64,000 nt of DNA from contig CAKUMH010000009.1 of assembly GCA_934667625.1 (NCBI GenBank), positions 8,808 to 72,807 on the forward strand. Direction: 5' to 3'. Position numbers and translations under genes: made by a program. This document shows positions 1-7,495 of this stretch, piece by piece. The stretch is from an uncultured Elusimicrobiales bacterium (GTDB taxonomy: Bacteria > Elusimicrobiota > Elusimicrobia > Elusimicrobiales > Elusimicrobiaceae). Within the stretch, counting starts at the first letter, position 1; each line of letters starts with the position of its first letter. The notes beneath the pieces are model-generated. The model was not told where the DNA came from, made no database searches, and was given only the letters and a program-made list of their open reading frames with translations.

Positions 1-145
1 GTTCGTACTGGGCTTGCGGATCGCCCTGCTGGGCCTTTTGCAGTAATTTTTTAAAGGGATTGTGGTACATTTTGTAAAGGAGCAGCAGCACAAGGCACAG
101 CACTGCAAGCAAAATAAATCCTACACGAAAAGAGAGCGCTTCCAT
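1..145 (-). CDS. Membrane-anchored Sel1-repeat protein, N-terminal part only
   Basis: The visible 48 residues start MEALSFRVGFILL, form one hydrophobic segment (about residues 7-23), and continue with KMYHNPFKKLLQKAQQGDPQAQYE. The stretch A.QGDPQAQYE is the opening of a Sel1-like (tetratricopeptide-type) repeat. The rest lies beyond the window edge. The start codon shares its A with the stop of the upstream Sel1 gene (TAATG overlap), so the two are very probably translationally coupled. By analogy with Sel1 proteins it should be a periplasm-facing protein-binding scaffold held by an N-terminal anchor; no specific partner can be named. Confidence 0.7.
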   Translation of the reverse strand, partial: MEALSFRVGFILLAVLCLVLLLLYKMYHNPFKKLLQKAQQGDPQAQYE

Positions 146-1062
146 TATCTTAATTCCTCCTGCGGGGCCGACACGGTTTGAAAGGACTTCTTCCAATAGC
201 GTGCCTGGCGTGGATTTTCTTCAGTGCCAAGGCCTTTTTCATAACACTCAGCCACAAAAGCTTGGGCGGGTTTAAAATCTTGTCTGGAGGCGCGCCACGC
301 CCATATAAAAGCCTGGGAAGCGCTTTGCAGCACCCGGGCATATCCGTGCGCATACCACTGCGACACCTGCCACTGGGCCGGGGCAAAATTCTGCTTGGCG
401 GCACGCAGCATATAGCTAAATGCCCGCATGGGCCGCCGTTCGGTACCGAGTCCATTTTCAAAACAGCGAGCCACTTCATACTGCGCGGCAGGCTCTTCTT
501 GCTCGGCGGCACCTTTAAACAATTTAAAAGCCGCCTGCGGATCGTTGGGCTGGAGTTGGCGGCCCTTTTCTAAAAGGGCCTGTGGCAATTGCTTAGCAAC
601 GGCTTGTTCCAACCAGTGTTGGGCTTGCGCCGGATCCGCCACCGTACCGCGACCGTACGTGTACGCCAAATACAGCTCCCACGCTGCCAAGGCGGAACCG
701 TCCTGCGCCTGTGTTAAAAATTGGGAAAGGGCTTTGGCTTCATCCGCCTTTACCCCTTGACCGCGCATGAGCATAAAACTGCATGCATAAGCGGCGTAAG
801 CATGATAATGGGAAGCCCGTTTAAAGTATTTGTAAGCCTTTTTATAATTTTTCTTGGTACCGCGGCCGTGGTAGTACAGCTCGGCCAGGCGGGAAACCGA
901 ATCGGTATATCCGGCCTTCACTTCGCTTTTGATTTGTTTAAACACGCGGCGTTCGTACCGCTGGGTTTCGCGCAAGTGCTCCGTTTCCGCCTCTTCGGCG
1001 GTAAAAGCTCCGGCCGGGGAAAACAAACACAAAACGGCTAGCAACGTGAGAAGCTTTTTCAT
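145..1062 (-). CDS. Secreted Sel1-repeat (SLR) protein
   Basis: This is a 305-residue protein with a signal peptide (MKKLLTLLAVLCLFSPAGAF). It is followed by several Sel1-like repeats recognisable by A...Y..G.GT...P..A..W: examples are LAELYYHGRGTKKNYKKAYK, YLAYTYGRGTVADPAQAQHW, ARCFENGLGTERRPMRAFSY and VAECYEKGLGTEENPRQARY. SLR proteins are alpha-solenoid adaptors that bind other proteins; no catalytic domain is visible. The start overlaps the end of the lolD-like gene by 4 bases and the stop overlaps the next Sel1 gene by 1 base, so it belongs to the lolC-lolD transcription unit. A role around envelope protein traffic is only an inference from that context. Confidence 0.8.
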   Translation of the reverse strand: MKKLLTLLAVLCLFSPAGAFTAEEAETEHLRETQRYERRVFKQIKSEVKAGYTDSVSRLAELYYHGRGTKKNYKKAYKYFKRASHYHAYAAYACSFMLMRGQGVKADEAKALSQFLTQAQDGSALAAWELYLAYTYGRGTVADPAQAQHWLEQAVAKQLPQALLEKGRQLQPNDPQAAFKLFKGAAEQEEPAAQYEVARCFENGLGTERRPMRAFSYMLRAAKQNFAPAQWQVSQWYAHGYARVLQSASQAFIWAWRASRQDFKPAQAFVAECYEKGLGTEENPRQARYWKKSFQTVSAPQEELR

Positions 1063-1724
1063 TTGGTTTTGACGAGTTTTCGGTTTTCCAAGGTATACAC
1101 ACAGTCCGCATAATGGGCGGCGTGTACGTCGTGCGTAACCATTAAAATGGTGAGGCCCTTTTCGTGGCTGAGACGGGCAAAATCTTCAAATACCTGGTCC
1201 TTGCGGGCCGCATCCAAATTGCCGGTGGGCTCATCGGCCAGCAATAGCGGCGGGTCGTTGCGCAAGGCGCGGGCAATGCTGGCGCGCTGCTTTTCGCCGC
1301 CGGACAGGTCGGCCGGCAGTTTATGGCTCATTTTTCCTAAGCCCAAGTTCTCCAGCAGTTGTTGTGCTTTTTGCGGATTAGGGGCTCCGGCCATCAGCGC
1401 GGGAATTTCCACATTTTCCAATAGCGAAAACTCCGGCAGGAGTCCGTCAAACTGGAACACAAATCCCATTTTTTTAAGCCGCAGTGCCGAGCGGGCCGAT
1501 TCGCTTTTCAGCGCGGTAATTTCCTGTCCGTCAATAAAAATCTTGCCGGAGGTGGGTTTATCCAGCATGGCCAGGAGATTTAGCAGGGTGCTCTTGCCCG
1601 AGCCGCTGGGCCCCAACAGCACGGTGAATTGCCCGCGGACAATCTGCAAGGACACATCCTCCAGAACGCAAAGGTCCTCGTCGCCCTGCCCGTAAATTTT
1701 TGTTAAATGTTCTAACGTAATCAT
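1059..1724 (-). CDS. lolD: LolD-like ABC transporter ATP-binding protein
   Basis: This is a 221-residue ABC ATPase with Walker A GPSGSGKS near residue 40, the Q-loop FVFQFDGLLPEFSLLENVE, the signature LSGGEKQR, Walker B LLLADEPTGNLD and the H-loop MVTHD. The NLD after Walker B and the overall length fit the MacB/LolD subfamily. It follows a LolC/E-type permease with overlapping ends, so together they should extract lipoproteins from the inner membrane. The start MITLEHLTK was chosen because it matches the usual LolD N-terminus; an ATG three codons upstream (at 1733) is also possible. LolD assignment over other MacB-type ATPases rests on the neighbouring permease. Confidence 0.88.
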   Translation of the reverse strand: MITLEHLTKIYGQGDEDLCVLEDVSLQIVRGQFTVLLGPSGSGKSTLLNLLAMLDKPTSGKIFIDGQEITALKSESARSALRLKKMGFVFQFDGLLPEFSLLENVEIPALMAGAPNPQKAQQLLENLGLGKMSHKLPADLSGGEKQRASIARALRNDPPLLLADEPTGNLDAARKDQVFEDFARLSHEKGLTILMVTHDVHAAHYADCVYTLENRKLVKTK

Positions 1725-1725
1725 A

Positions 1726-2943
1726 TCATCCATACCGTATGGCGTCCGTCGGGTGTACGCGGGAAGCCTTCACCGCGGGATACAGCCCCGCCACAAAACA
1801 AATTAAATAGCTCCCGCCGACTACCGCCACAATGTCCCACAGCTGCATGCGCACGGGCACCTTGGTCAGGTAGTAAATATCTCCGGGAAGTTCCACAATG
1901 TTGAAGGTGGCAATTACCCAGCACAAAAGGCAAGCCAGCAAAAGGCCCAGCACAATGCCAAGCGTCGCGATAACCATGGCCTCCCACATAAAAATACTGC
2001 GGATCATCTTCGGGCTTGCGCCGACAGCCCGCATAATGCCAATATCGCGCAATTTTTCGGTACCGAGCAAAATCAAATTCCCCGCAATGTTTAAAGATGC
2101 CACCCCAATGATGAGGAACAAGATGATAAACATCATGGCTTTTTCCAGCTTTAAAGCGGCATACAGCGTGCTGTTTAGCTGGGCAAAGGTTTTGACGGAA
2201 TAACCATACCCGATGGCTTTTTGTATTTGCGGGGCCACCTTTTCCGCTTCATTTAGGTTACGCAATTTTACCGCAATCCCGGTGGTGCCTCCGCGCAGGC
2301 CGAAAAAATCGCCCGCGTGGTTGAGGGTGGTGTAAGCAATCGTGTTATCAAATTCGTAGTAGCCGGTTTTTAAGAGGCCGCTGATGCGAAATTTCTTCAT
2401 TTTGGGGAACATTCCGGCCGAAGTGGAAATAGACTGCGGGGAAATAAGCACCACATCGTCGCCCAGATCCGCCCCCAAGTTGGCAGCCAGTTCGGTGCCC
2501 AATACCAACGGCGGCGGGGCCGTTTCGTCCCAAGCGGGCGTAAAGGAGCCCTCCACCACCGAGTCGGCAAGCGTATTAATCTTTTTTTCCTGTTCGGGGT
2601 CCAACCCGCGCACAATCAGCCCGACGCTTTGCCCGGCGTAAGTAATAATCCCCTGCCCATAAATATGCGGGGCGGCGGCCTCCACCTGCGGAATTTTTTC
2701 AATTTCGGCGATATTTTTGCGATAGGTTTTCTCGCTCATGCGGCCGAAAACCAAAATGTGGCTTTGGGCACCGATGACTTTGTCTTTAATATCGGTCTGG
2801 AAGCCGTTCATCACGGATAGCGTGGTAATCAATGCGGCCACCCCCACGCTCACACCTGCCACACCAATGAGCGTGGTGATAAAGGCGAACAGCCCCTGGC
2901 GGCGGGTAAGGTAGCGCACAGCAATAAAACGTTCAAATTTCAT
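1726..2943 (-). CDS. lolC: LolC/LolE family lipoprotein-releasing permease
   Basis: This is a 405-residue inner-membrane protein with the family N-terminus FIAVRYLTRRQGLFAFITTL and the hallmark VGVAALITTLSVMNGFQ. A periplasmic domain covers about residues 50-265 and is followed by three C-terminal membrane segments (FIILFLIIGVASLNIAGNL, the segment around MWEAMVIATLGIVLGLLLA, and IVAVVGGSYLICFVAGLYPA). It ends in the typical YPAVKASRVHPTDAIRYG. Only one permease gene is present, so the transporter probably works as a homodimer (LolF-like) with the adjacent ATPase. No Shine-Dalgarno is obvious before the ATG. It is first in a lolC-lolD-Sel1-Sel1 unit. Confidence 0.88.
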   Translation of the reverse strand: MKFERFIAVRYLTRRQGLFAFITTLIGVAGVSVGVAALITTLSVMNGFQTDIKDKVIGAQSHILVFGRMSEKTYRKNIAEIEKIPQVEAAAPHIYGQGIITYAGQSVGLIVRGLDPEQEKKINTLADSVVEGSFTPAWDETAPPPLVLGTELAANLGADLGDDVVLISPQSISTSAGMFPKMKKFRISGLLKTGYYEFDNTIAYTTLNHAGDFFGLRGGTTGIAVKLRNLNEAEKVAPQIQKAIGYGYSVKTFAQLNSTLYAALKLEKAMMFIILFLIIGVASLNIAGNLILLGTEKLRDIGIMRAVGASPKMIRSIFMWEAMVIATLGIVLGLLLACLLCWVIATFNIVELPGDIYYLTKVPVRMQLWDIVAVVGGSYLICFVAGLYPAVKASRVHPTDAIRYG

Positions 2944-2994
2944 AGTTGTATTTTACTTTATTTAAAGCCCTGGCGCTGGGAATTGCCCCTCTTA

Positions 2995-3037
2995 CAAAAA
3001 ATCCTCCGCGCCGAAACGACCGGAACGGAGGATTTTT
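2995..3037 (-). terminator. Intrinsic terminator after the NfnA/SudB-like gene
   Basis: An inverted repeat pairs ATCCTCCG with CGGAGGAT around a loop of about 17 nt, with T runs on the exit side of the minus strand (GGATTTTTTG). It lies 14 bases past the stop of the reductase gene and just upstream of the lolC start, separating the two units. Confidence 0.75.
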
Positions 3038-3050
3038 AGAAAACGCACAA

Positions 3051-3905
3051 TTAATGTAGCCCGCACTTGCAAACGTGGTCTTTTTGGTAAAGAGCCAAGC
3101 TTTCGGCTTCCAACGGGCGGTATTCGCCGGTGCGGCGGATGAGCTCGTCAAAATCAATGGTTTTAGACGGAAACATCGGCCCTTCCACGCACGCAAAACG
3201 CACCTTGCCTTCCACCGTTACGCGGCAGCATCCGCACATACCCGTGCCGTCTAGCATAATGGGGTTTAAGCTGGCGTGCGGCTCCATGCCCAGCTTGTCC
3301 ATGAGGCGGGACGTAAATTTCATCATCGGGATAGGCCCGATGATGAACCCGGCGTTAATTTTTTCGCCCGCGTCGTGTAATTTTTGGATGGCATCCGTAA
3401 CCATGCCTTTCATGCCAAAAGAGCCGTCATCGGTGGTGCTGACGGTTTTGTCGCACAAGGCCGACATCTCCGGCTCTAAAATAAGCAAATCTTTGGTGCG
3501 CGCACCCAACACGGCAATCACGCGGTTTCCCGCCTCCTTGAATGCACGGGCAATGGGGTATACTTCGGCAATCCCCACACCACCGCCCACTACGGCCACG
3601 GTGCCGTAATTTTTAATTTCCACCGGAGTACCCAACGGGCCGGCCACGTTCAAAAATTTTTCGCCCTGTTTTAGCGAATTAAACATCGTGGTAGATTTGC
3701 CGATGGCCTGGATGATGACCGTAATCGTGCCTTTTTCTTTATCCCAATCCACCAGCGTAACGGGGACGCGCTCGCCGCCTTCGCGGCCGCGCAAAATGAC
3801 AAACTGCCCCGCCTGCGCCGATTTGGCAATCAGCGGTTTATAAATAACAAACTTCACTACCACGTCGCTTAAATTTTCTTTAACTAAAATGGTATTCTCT
3901 TCCAT
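3051..3905 (-). CDS. FAD/NAD-binding ferredoxin-NADP reductase subunit (NfnA/SudB type)
   Basis: This is a 284-residue protein of the sulfide/dihydroorotate dehydrogenase-like FAD/NAD(P) reductase family. It has the flavin-binding FVILRG..GERVPVTL near residue 40, a Rossmann stretch VAVVGGGVGIAEVYPIARAF, and a C-terminal [2Fe-2S]-type cysteine group DGTGMCGCCRVTVEGKVRFAC. In this family it pairs with a large GltD-like subunit, encoded directly upstream with a one-base gap. The complex either bifurcates electrons between NADH, NADP and ferredoxin (Nfn) or reduces polysulfide (Sud); sequence reading alone does not separate these. The start was set at 3905 because GGAGGGG sits 7 bases upstream; a longer frame to 3929 overlaps the previous gene and lacks a ribosome site. 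Confidence 0.86.
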   Translation of the reverse strand: MEENTILVKENLSDVVVKFVIYKPLIAKSAQAGQFVILRGREGGERVPVTLVDWDKEKGTITVIIQAIGKSTTMFNSLKQGEKFLNVAGPLGTPVEIKNYGTVAVVGGGVGIAEVYPIARAFKEAGNRVIAVLGARTKDLLILEPEMSALCDKTVSTTDDGSFGMKGMVTDAIQKLHDAGEKINAGFIIGPIPMMKFTSRLMDKLGMEPHASLNPIMLDGTGMCGCCRVTVEGKVRFACVEGPMFPSKTIDFDELIRRTGEYRPLEAESLALYQKDHVCKCGLH

Positions 3906-3906
3906 A

Positions 3907-5295
3907 TTATTTCCCCTCCAGATACCCATTGATGCGTTTGGCGGCTTCTATGCCGTCCTTCATGGCCAAGAGCACCGTAGCCCCGCCGCGGATAATATCG
4001 CCCCCTGCATACACGCCGGGCAAGGTGGTTTTTCCTTCGTCATCCAACACCAAAACGCCGCGCTCGGTCGTTTTTAATTCGGGAGTGGTTTTGGCAATAA
4101 TCGGGTTGGGCTTTTGGCCGATAGCCACAATAATCGTATCCACCGGCATGACAAATTCCGATCCCGGGATTTCCACCGGACGGCGGCGGCCTCTTTCGTC
4201 CGGCTCGCCCAATTGGTTGCGGGAGCACTTGAGCCCCGCCACACGGCCGTTTTCGTCCTGTACCACTTCTTTGGGCGTTACCAAATACTCAAATTGTACG
4301 CCTTCTTCTTTGGCGTGTTCCACTTCGGCCGCACGCGCAGGCATTTCGGCCGCGCTTCTGCGGTAGGCAATCGTTACGGAGTCCGGCCCCAAGCGCATGG
4401 CACAGCGGGCCGCGTCCATCGCGCTGTTTCCGCCGCCCAAAACGGCCACATGTTTGCCCACCTGAATCGGCGTATCGGTCGCCGGGAATTTGAACGCTTG
4501 CATAAGATTAATGCGGGTTAAAAATTCGTTGGCACTGTATACGCCCACGGCGTTTTCGCCGGGGATACCCGTCATGGTGGGCAGACCCGCCCCGCTGCCG
4601 ACGTATACGGCGTCAAACTGCTTTAACAAATCGGCAATTTTTTCCGTCGCGCCGACCAGCACGTCCGTCACAAACTTGACCCCCATGGCTTTGACGGTTT
4701 CAATTTCGTGGTCAATCACCTCGCGCGGCAAACGGAAGGACGGAATGCCGTAACGGAGCACGCCGCCAAAAGCATGGAGTGCTTCAAAAACGGTTACTTC
4801 GTGCCCGGCGCGGGCCAGCTCCGCCGCTGCCGCAATAGACGACGGCCCCGACCCGATACAGGCCACTTTTTTCCCGCTGGGTTTGGCGGTTTGCGGGGCT
4901 TTAAGCAAACCCTCTTTGCGGGCGGTATCAGCAGTGTAGCGTTCCAGCATGCCAATGTTGACCGAGCCGAATTTGGCCTTTAACACGCAGTGCCCTTCGC
5001 AATGTTTTTCCTGCGGGCACACGCGGCCGCAAATGGCCGGGAGCAAACTCGTTTCCATAATTTTGCTGGCGGCCTCGCCCACCTTGCCGTCTTTTAACAA
5101 AGCAATAAACGCCGGAATTTGCACCCCCACCGGGCAATTGGCCTGGCACTGGGCGTTTTGGCAATGCAGGCAGCGGTTAGCTTCCGCCTCGGCTTCCTCT
5201 TTTGTAAAAATTTGAGCCACTTCTTCAAAGTTATGTTTGCGCACTTCGGGCGCTTGTTGTTTCCCGTTTTGACGGGGCGCTGACGGATTTGGCAT
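3907..5295 (-). CDS. NADPH-dependent GltD-like oxidoreductase (NfnB/SudA type)
   Basis: This is a 462-residue flavoprotein. The N-terminal iron-sulfur region has CLHCQNAQCQANCP (about residues 42-55) and CGRVCPQEKHCEGHC (about 89-103). It is followed by an FAD-binding GSGPSSIAAAAELA and a second NAD(P)-binding AVLGGGNSAMDAARCAMRLG. The C-terminal GVYAGGDIIRGGATVLLAMKD is diagnostic of the glutamate synthase small-subunit fold. With no GltB nearby but an FAD/NAD small subunit immediately downstream, an NfnB/SudA role in NADPH-ferredoxin electron exchange is the best reading. TGGAGGG precedes the ATG. It is divergent from the YtxH-like gene. Confidence 0.88.
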   Translation of the reverse strand: MPNPSAPRQNGKQQAPEVRKHNFEEVAQIFTKEEAEAEANRCLHCQNAQCQANCPVGVQIPAFIALLKDGKVGEAASKIMETSLLPAICGRVCPQEKHCEGHCVLKAKFGSVNIGMLERYTADTARKEGLLKAPQTAKPSGKKVACIGSGPSSIAAAAELARAGHEVTVFEALHAFGGVLRYGIPSFRLPREVIDHEIETVKAMGVKFVTDVLVGATEKIADLLKQFDAVYVGSGAGLPTMTGIPGENAVGVYSANEFLTRINLMQAFKFPATDTPIQVGKHVAVLGGGNSAMDAARCAMRLGPDSVTIAYRRSAAEMPARAAEVEHAKEEGVQFEYLVTPKEVVQDENGRVAGLKCSRNQLGEPDERGRRRPVEIPGSEFVMPVDTIIVAIGQKPNPIIAKTTPELKTTERGVLVLDDEGKTTLPGVYAGGDIIRGGATVLLAMKDGIEAAKRINGYLEGK

Positions 5296-5339
5296 ATTTT
5301 ACCCTCCAACTAGTTCAAAATAGACCTGACAAAAACGTA

Positions 5340-5432
5340 TTTTACAGCTATACTATGTATAGGAATTTGCATTCCTACTAATTGTTGTACAATATATATA
5401 ACATTATAGCAAAGCATAAGGAGGGGTTATTT
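5340..5432. promoter_or_regulatory. Divergent intergenic region with stacked palindromes
   Basis: The spacer between the divergent SudA-like and YtxH-like genes contains CTATAC-TAT-GTATAG (5348-5362), the abutting AGGAAT-TTGC-ATTCCT (5361-5376) and TTGTACAA (5385-5392). A candidate plus-strand promoter is TTGCAT (5367-5372) followed by AT-rich TACAATATATATAAC. The palindromes are direct observations; operator function is inference. Confidence 0.4.
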
Positions 5433-5783
5433 ATGTGCCACAAATGTGAATGTGCCGGAGCGGGTTTAGCCGCTTTTTTGCTGGGGGCCCTCGTCGGAGC
5501 GGCCGCTGGAGTGCTGTTGGCGCCCGCCAAGGGCGAAGTGACCCGCCGCAAATTAAAACGCTGGGCGGATGATACGTATAAGGAGCAAAAAGAATACGTA
5601 CTGGAACACGCGGAAGAACTGAAGGATAAAATTAAGGACCGCGCGGAAGATTTCCGCCACAAACTGGCTGACCGGACCGAAGAAGCCAAAGGCAAACTGG
5701 CCGAAGGCAAAGAAAAAGTAATGCGGGAATTTAACCGCCGCAAAGATGAAATTGCCGCAAAGTTCAAAAAAGACGAAGAGTAA
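5433..5783 (+). CDS. YtxH-like small membrane protein with N-terminal cysteines
   Basis: This is a 116-residue protein with one Gly/Ala-rich membrane segment (GLAAFLLGALVGAAAGVLLA) followed by PAKGEVTRRKL and a long charged helix with many K/E/R residues. That is the YtxH (PF12732-type) layout. These proteins are linked to envelope or general stress, with no known enzymatic role. Unusually, it begins MCHKCECAG, a C-x2-C-x-C cluster before the membrane segment that could bind metal. The start is fixed by AAGGAGGGG ending 5-6 bases before the ATG at 5433; an upstream ATG in frame lies in the promoter. A bidirectional terminator follows. Confidence 0.78.
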   Translation: MCHKCECAGAGLAAFLLGALVGAAAGVLLAPAKGEVTRRKLKRWADDTYKEQKEYVLEHAEELKDKIKDRAEDFRHKLADRTEEAKGKLAEGKEKVMREFNRRKDEIAAKFKKDEE

Positions 5784-5794
5784 GTTTTGGTGAG

Positions 5795-5831
5795 AAAAAT
5801 CCCCGTGTTTTAAGTAAACACGGGGATTTTT
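5795..5831. terminator. Bidirectional terminator between YtxH-like and pilin genes
   Basis: A near-perfect inverted repeat AAAAATCCCCGTGTTT / AAACACGGGGATTTTT with a 5-base loop gives a GC stem flanked by A and T runs on both strands. It sits between two convergent genes, so it can stop transcription from both sides. Confidence 0.88.
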
Positions 5832-5879
5832 AATGCTAAAAAGAGTGGAAAATTATTTTCACTCCCTTTATTGGGCTAA

Positions 5880-6392
5880 CTAAGGAAGCGAATAATAATT
5901 AACGCGGTTATCCGTATTTGTAAATTGCCCACCCATACTTTTGCACACTTGATTGGCGACCTGATTGGATTCCAGAGCGCCACACTGCCTTAGGTCCGAG
6001 TTGTAATGCAAAAAATAAAATAAACCTTCGCGCGCGCAATAGACCACTGCTTGCAAATTGCCGCTCTCATCTACAGCTCCGTCATTTAGGTAGCACCCGC
6101 CCACGCCGGAAGGGAAACGGCAGAATCGGTCATCGTACTCTAGGGTGCACCCGGCCAAGGATAAATCCAAGTCATTAAAATCCATGGTATATTTGCCATT
6201 GGCCATATAATACAACTGATTGGCTTTTTTTATCATATCCGCCCCAACAATCAGTTGCGTATAGCGGCTTTTAGCCACGGCCACCTCGTATTTGGGCAAA
6301 GCCACCGCCGCAAGAATGCCAATGATGAGAACGACGACTAACAATTCAATAAGCGTAAAGCCGCCTAAACGGCTTGTAGCAACGTTTTTCAT
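5880..6392 (-). CDS. Type IV pilin (prepilin), copy 1
   Basis: This is a 170-residue prepilin with leader MKNVATSRLGG, the cleavage site G/FTLIELL and the hydrophobic helix VVVLIIGILAAVALPKYEVA. Glu at mature position 5 is present. After the helix comes a variable globular part with YYMANGKY and several Cys (for example GCTLEYDDRFC and QCGALE) able to form disulfides. Prepilin peptidase should remove the leader and the product join a pilus or pseudopilus. The start was set at 6392 because AAGGAAGG lies 6 bases upstream; the reading frame also extends through the leader hairpin to a TTG, which is unlikely to be used. It stands alone between unrelated genes. Confidence 0.9.
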   Translation of the reverse strand: MKNVATSRLGGFTLIELLVVVLIIGILAAVALPKYEVAVAKSRYTQLIVGADMIKKANQLYYMANGKYTMDFNDLDLSLAGCTLEYDDRFCRFPSGVGGCYLNDGAVDESGNLQAVVYCAREGLFYFLHYNSDLRQCGALESNQVANQVCKSMGGQFTNTDNRVNYYSLP

Positions 6393-6397
6393 AACTG

Positions 6398-6470
6398 CCT
6401 TCCTTTTTGCTAAATTTTGCTCATAAGCAAAATTTAGCAAAAAAAAAAACGATTACAACCCTTTTATACT
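6398..6470 (-). promoter_or_regulatory. Pilin leader: conserved promoter block, poly-U and long hairpin (copy 1)
   Basis: On the minus strand a conserved block (6450-6468, reading TATAAAAGGGTTGTAATCG) is followed by 11 T, then an 18-bp perfect hairpin (arms 6404-6421 and 6426-6443, loop of 4). The pilin Shine-Dalgarno comes immediately after. The same arrangement precedes the pilins at 14448 and 22714. In this copy the stem reads GCTAAATTTT/AAAATTTAGC; in the others it reads GATAAATTTT/AAAATTTATC, so one base pair has changed on both sides. TATAAA may be the -10 box, but no clear -35 was found. Confidence 0.7.
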
Positions 6471-6526
6471 TTACCGGCCCAAAAACGACACAAAAAGGAA
6501 CGGCAGGAACCTGTGTGTGCTGCTTT

Positions 6527-7474
6527 TTATTTTTTGAAGGAAGAACGCACCATATCAAACGCGTCTTTTATGTCCATGGGATCCGGCCCGGCGGTTACTT
6601 TGCTGATGAACATTTCGTGGTTGGAAACCGCATGGATGATTTCGTCCATTAAAAGGCCGCGGTCCGTTTCGCGTTCCACGGCATCAATTACGGCGGAAGC
6701 ATCCTTGGGGGCCAAAATATTCTCCACCCCGCAATGCAGCATTTTAATGGCGCTGGCCTCTTCGTAGCGAAGGCGCCCCTTAAACAGCGGAAAACTCATC
6801 ACGCAGCCCTTGTAATTGAGGCGCTTTTTAAGCAGGCCTTTAATCATTTTGTCCGAAAGCATGGCCTGATTGTCGTTATCCACATTCGGGAAAATCATAT
6901 CGGAAGGCATAATGGCGTCCGCCCGGCGAAAGATATGTTTGTAAGGCACAAACTCGGCATCTTCCATTTGGGCCAAGGTTTTAAGTACGCCCGAAACGCC
7001 CGGGAAGTATTTAATACAATTTAACGCCCCGCCGTTGGAAAGCCCGGCGATAAAATCGCCCGCCAAATGGGTAACGGTGAGCGGCACATCATCAAACGCC
7101 GGGGAAGCGTACCCCAAGTCCACCACAGGGTCCAGCACCCAGTCAATCCCCACACTGCGCGCCATGCGCGCAAGCAAATTACCCTTGCGGTAAGCACCAT
7201 CCTGCGGGAGAGGAAAATCTTTGAGTTCGTGATTAAGCGGCAACGCCGGAGCATCCGGAACGATTTCGCAAAGGTCCTCGTCAATATCCGCACAAAAGAG
7301 CAACCGCCCATACGGAGACGCATCCTGCATGCGGTGCGTAAAATCCAAGGTTTGCTGAGCGGTTCCGCCGTACACGCAAAATCCGCCTACACCGCGGCGG
7401 GCTAATTCTTCGGCCTGTTGCAAACTGCTTTGTCCAAACCAAAAACCGGGAAAAACAATGCGTGCGGGTTTCAT
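6527..7474 (-). CDS. GH3 (NagZ)-like protein lacking catalytic residues
   Basis: This 315-residue protein follows the fold of GH3 beta-N-acetylhexosaminidases (NagZ). It has an N-terminal VFPGFWFGQSS...RRGVGGFCVYGG strand region, GIDWVLDPVVDLGY, NCIKYFPGVSG, DAIMPSDMIFPNVD and YKGCVMSFPLFKG. In active NagZ the loop reads KHFPGHGD and the nucleophile loop SDDL.M.G. Here these are KYFPGVSG and SFPLFKG, so both the catalytic His and the nucleophile Asp are gone. It is probably a sugar-binding or structural relative, not a hydrolase. There is no signal peptide. It is the third gene of the ndk operon, 21 bases after the alpha/beta-hydrolase-like gene. Confidence 0.75.
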   Translation of the reverse strand: MKPARIVFPGFWFGQSSLQQAEELARRGVGGFCVYGGTAQQTLDFTHRMQDASPYGRLLFCADIDEDLCEIVPDAPALPLNHELKDFPLPQDGAYRKGNLLARMARSVGIDWVLDPVVDLGYASPAFDDVPLTVTHLAGDFIAGLSNGGALNCIKYFPGVSGVLKTLAQMEDAEFVPYKHIFRRADAIMPSDMIFPNVDNDNQAMLSDKMIKGLLKKRLNYKGCVMSFPLFKGRLRYEEASAIKMLHCGVENILAPKDASAVIDAVERETDRGLLMDEIIHAVSNHEMFISKVTAGPDPMDIKDAFDMVRSSFKK

Positions 7475-7495
7475 AATTTATCTCCCCCAAACGGT

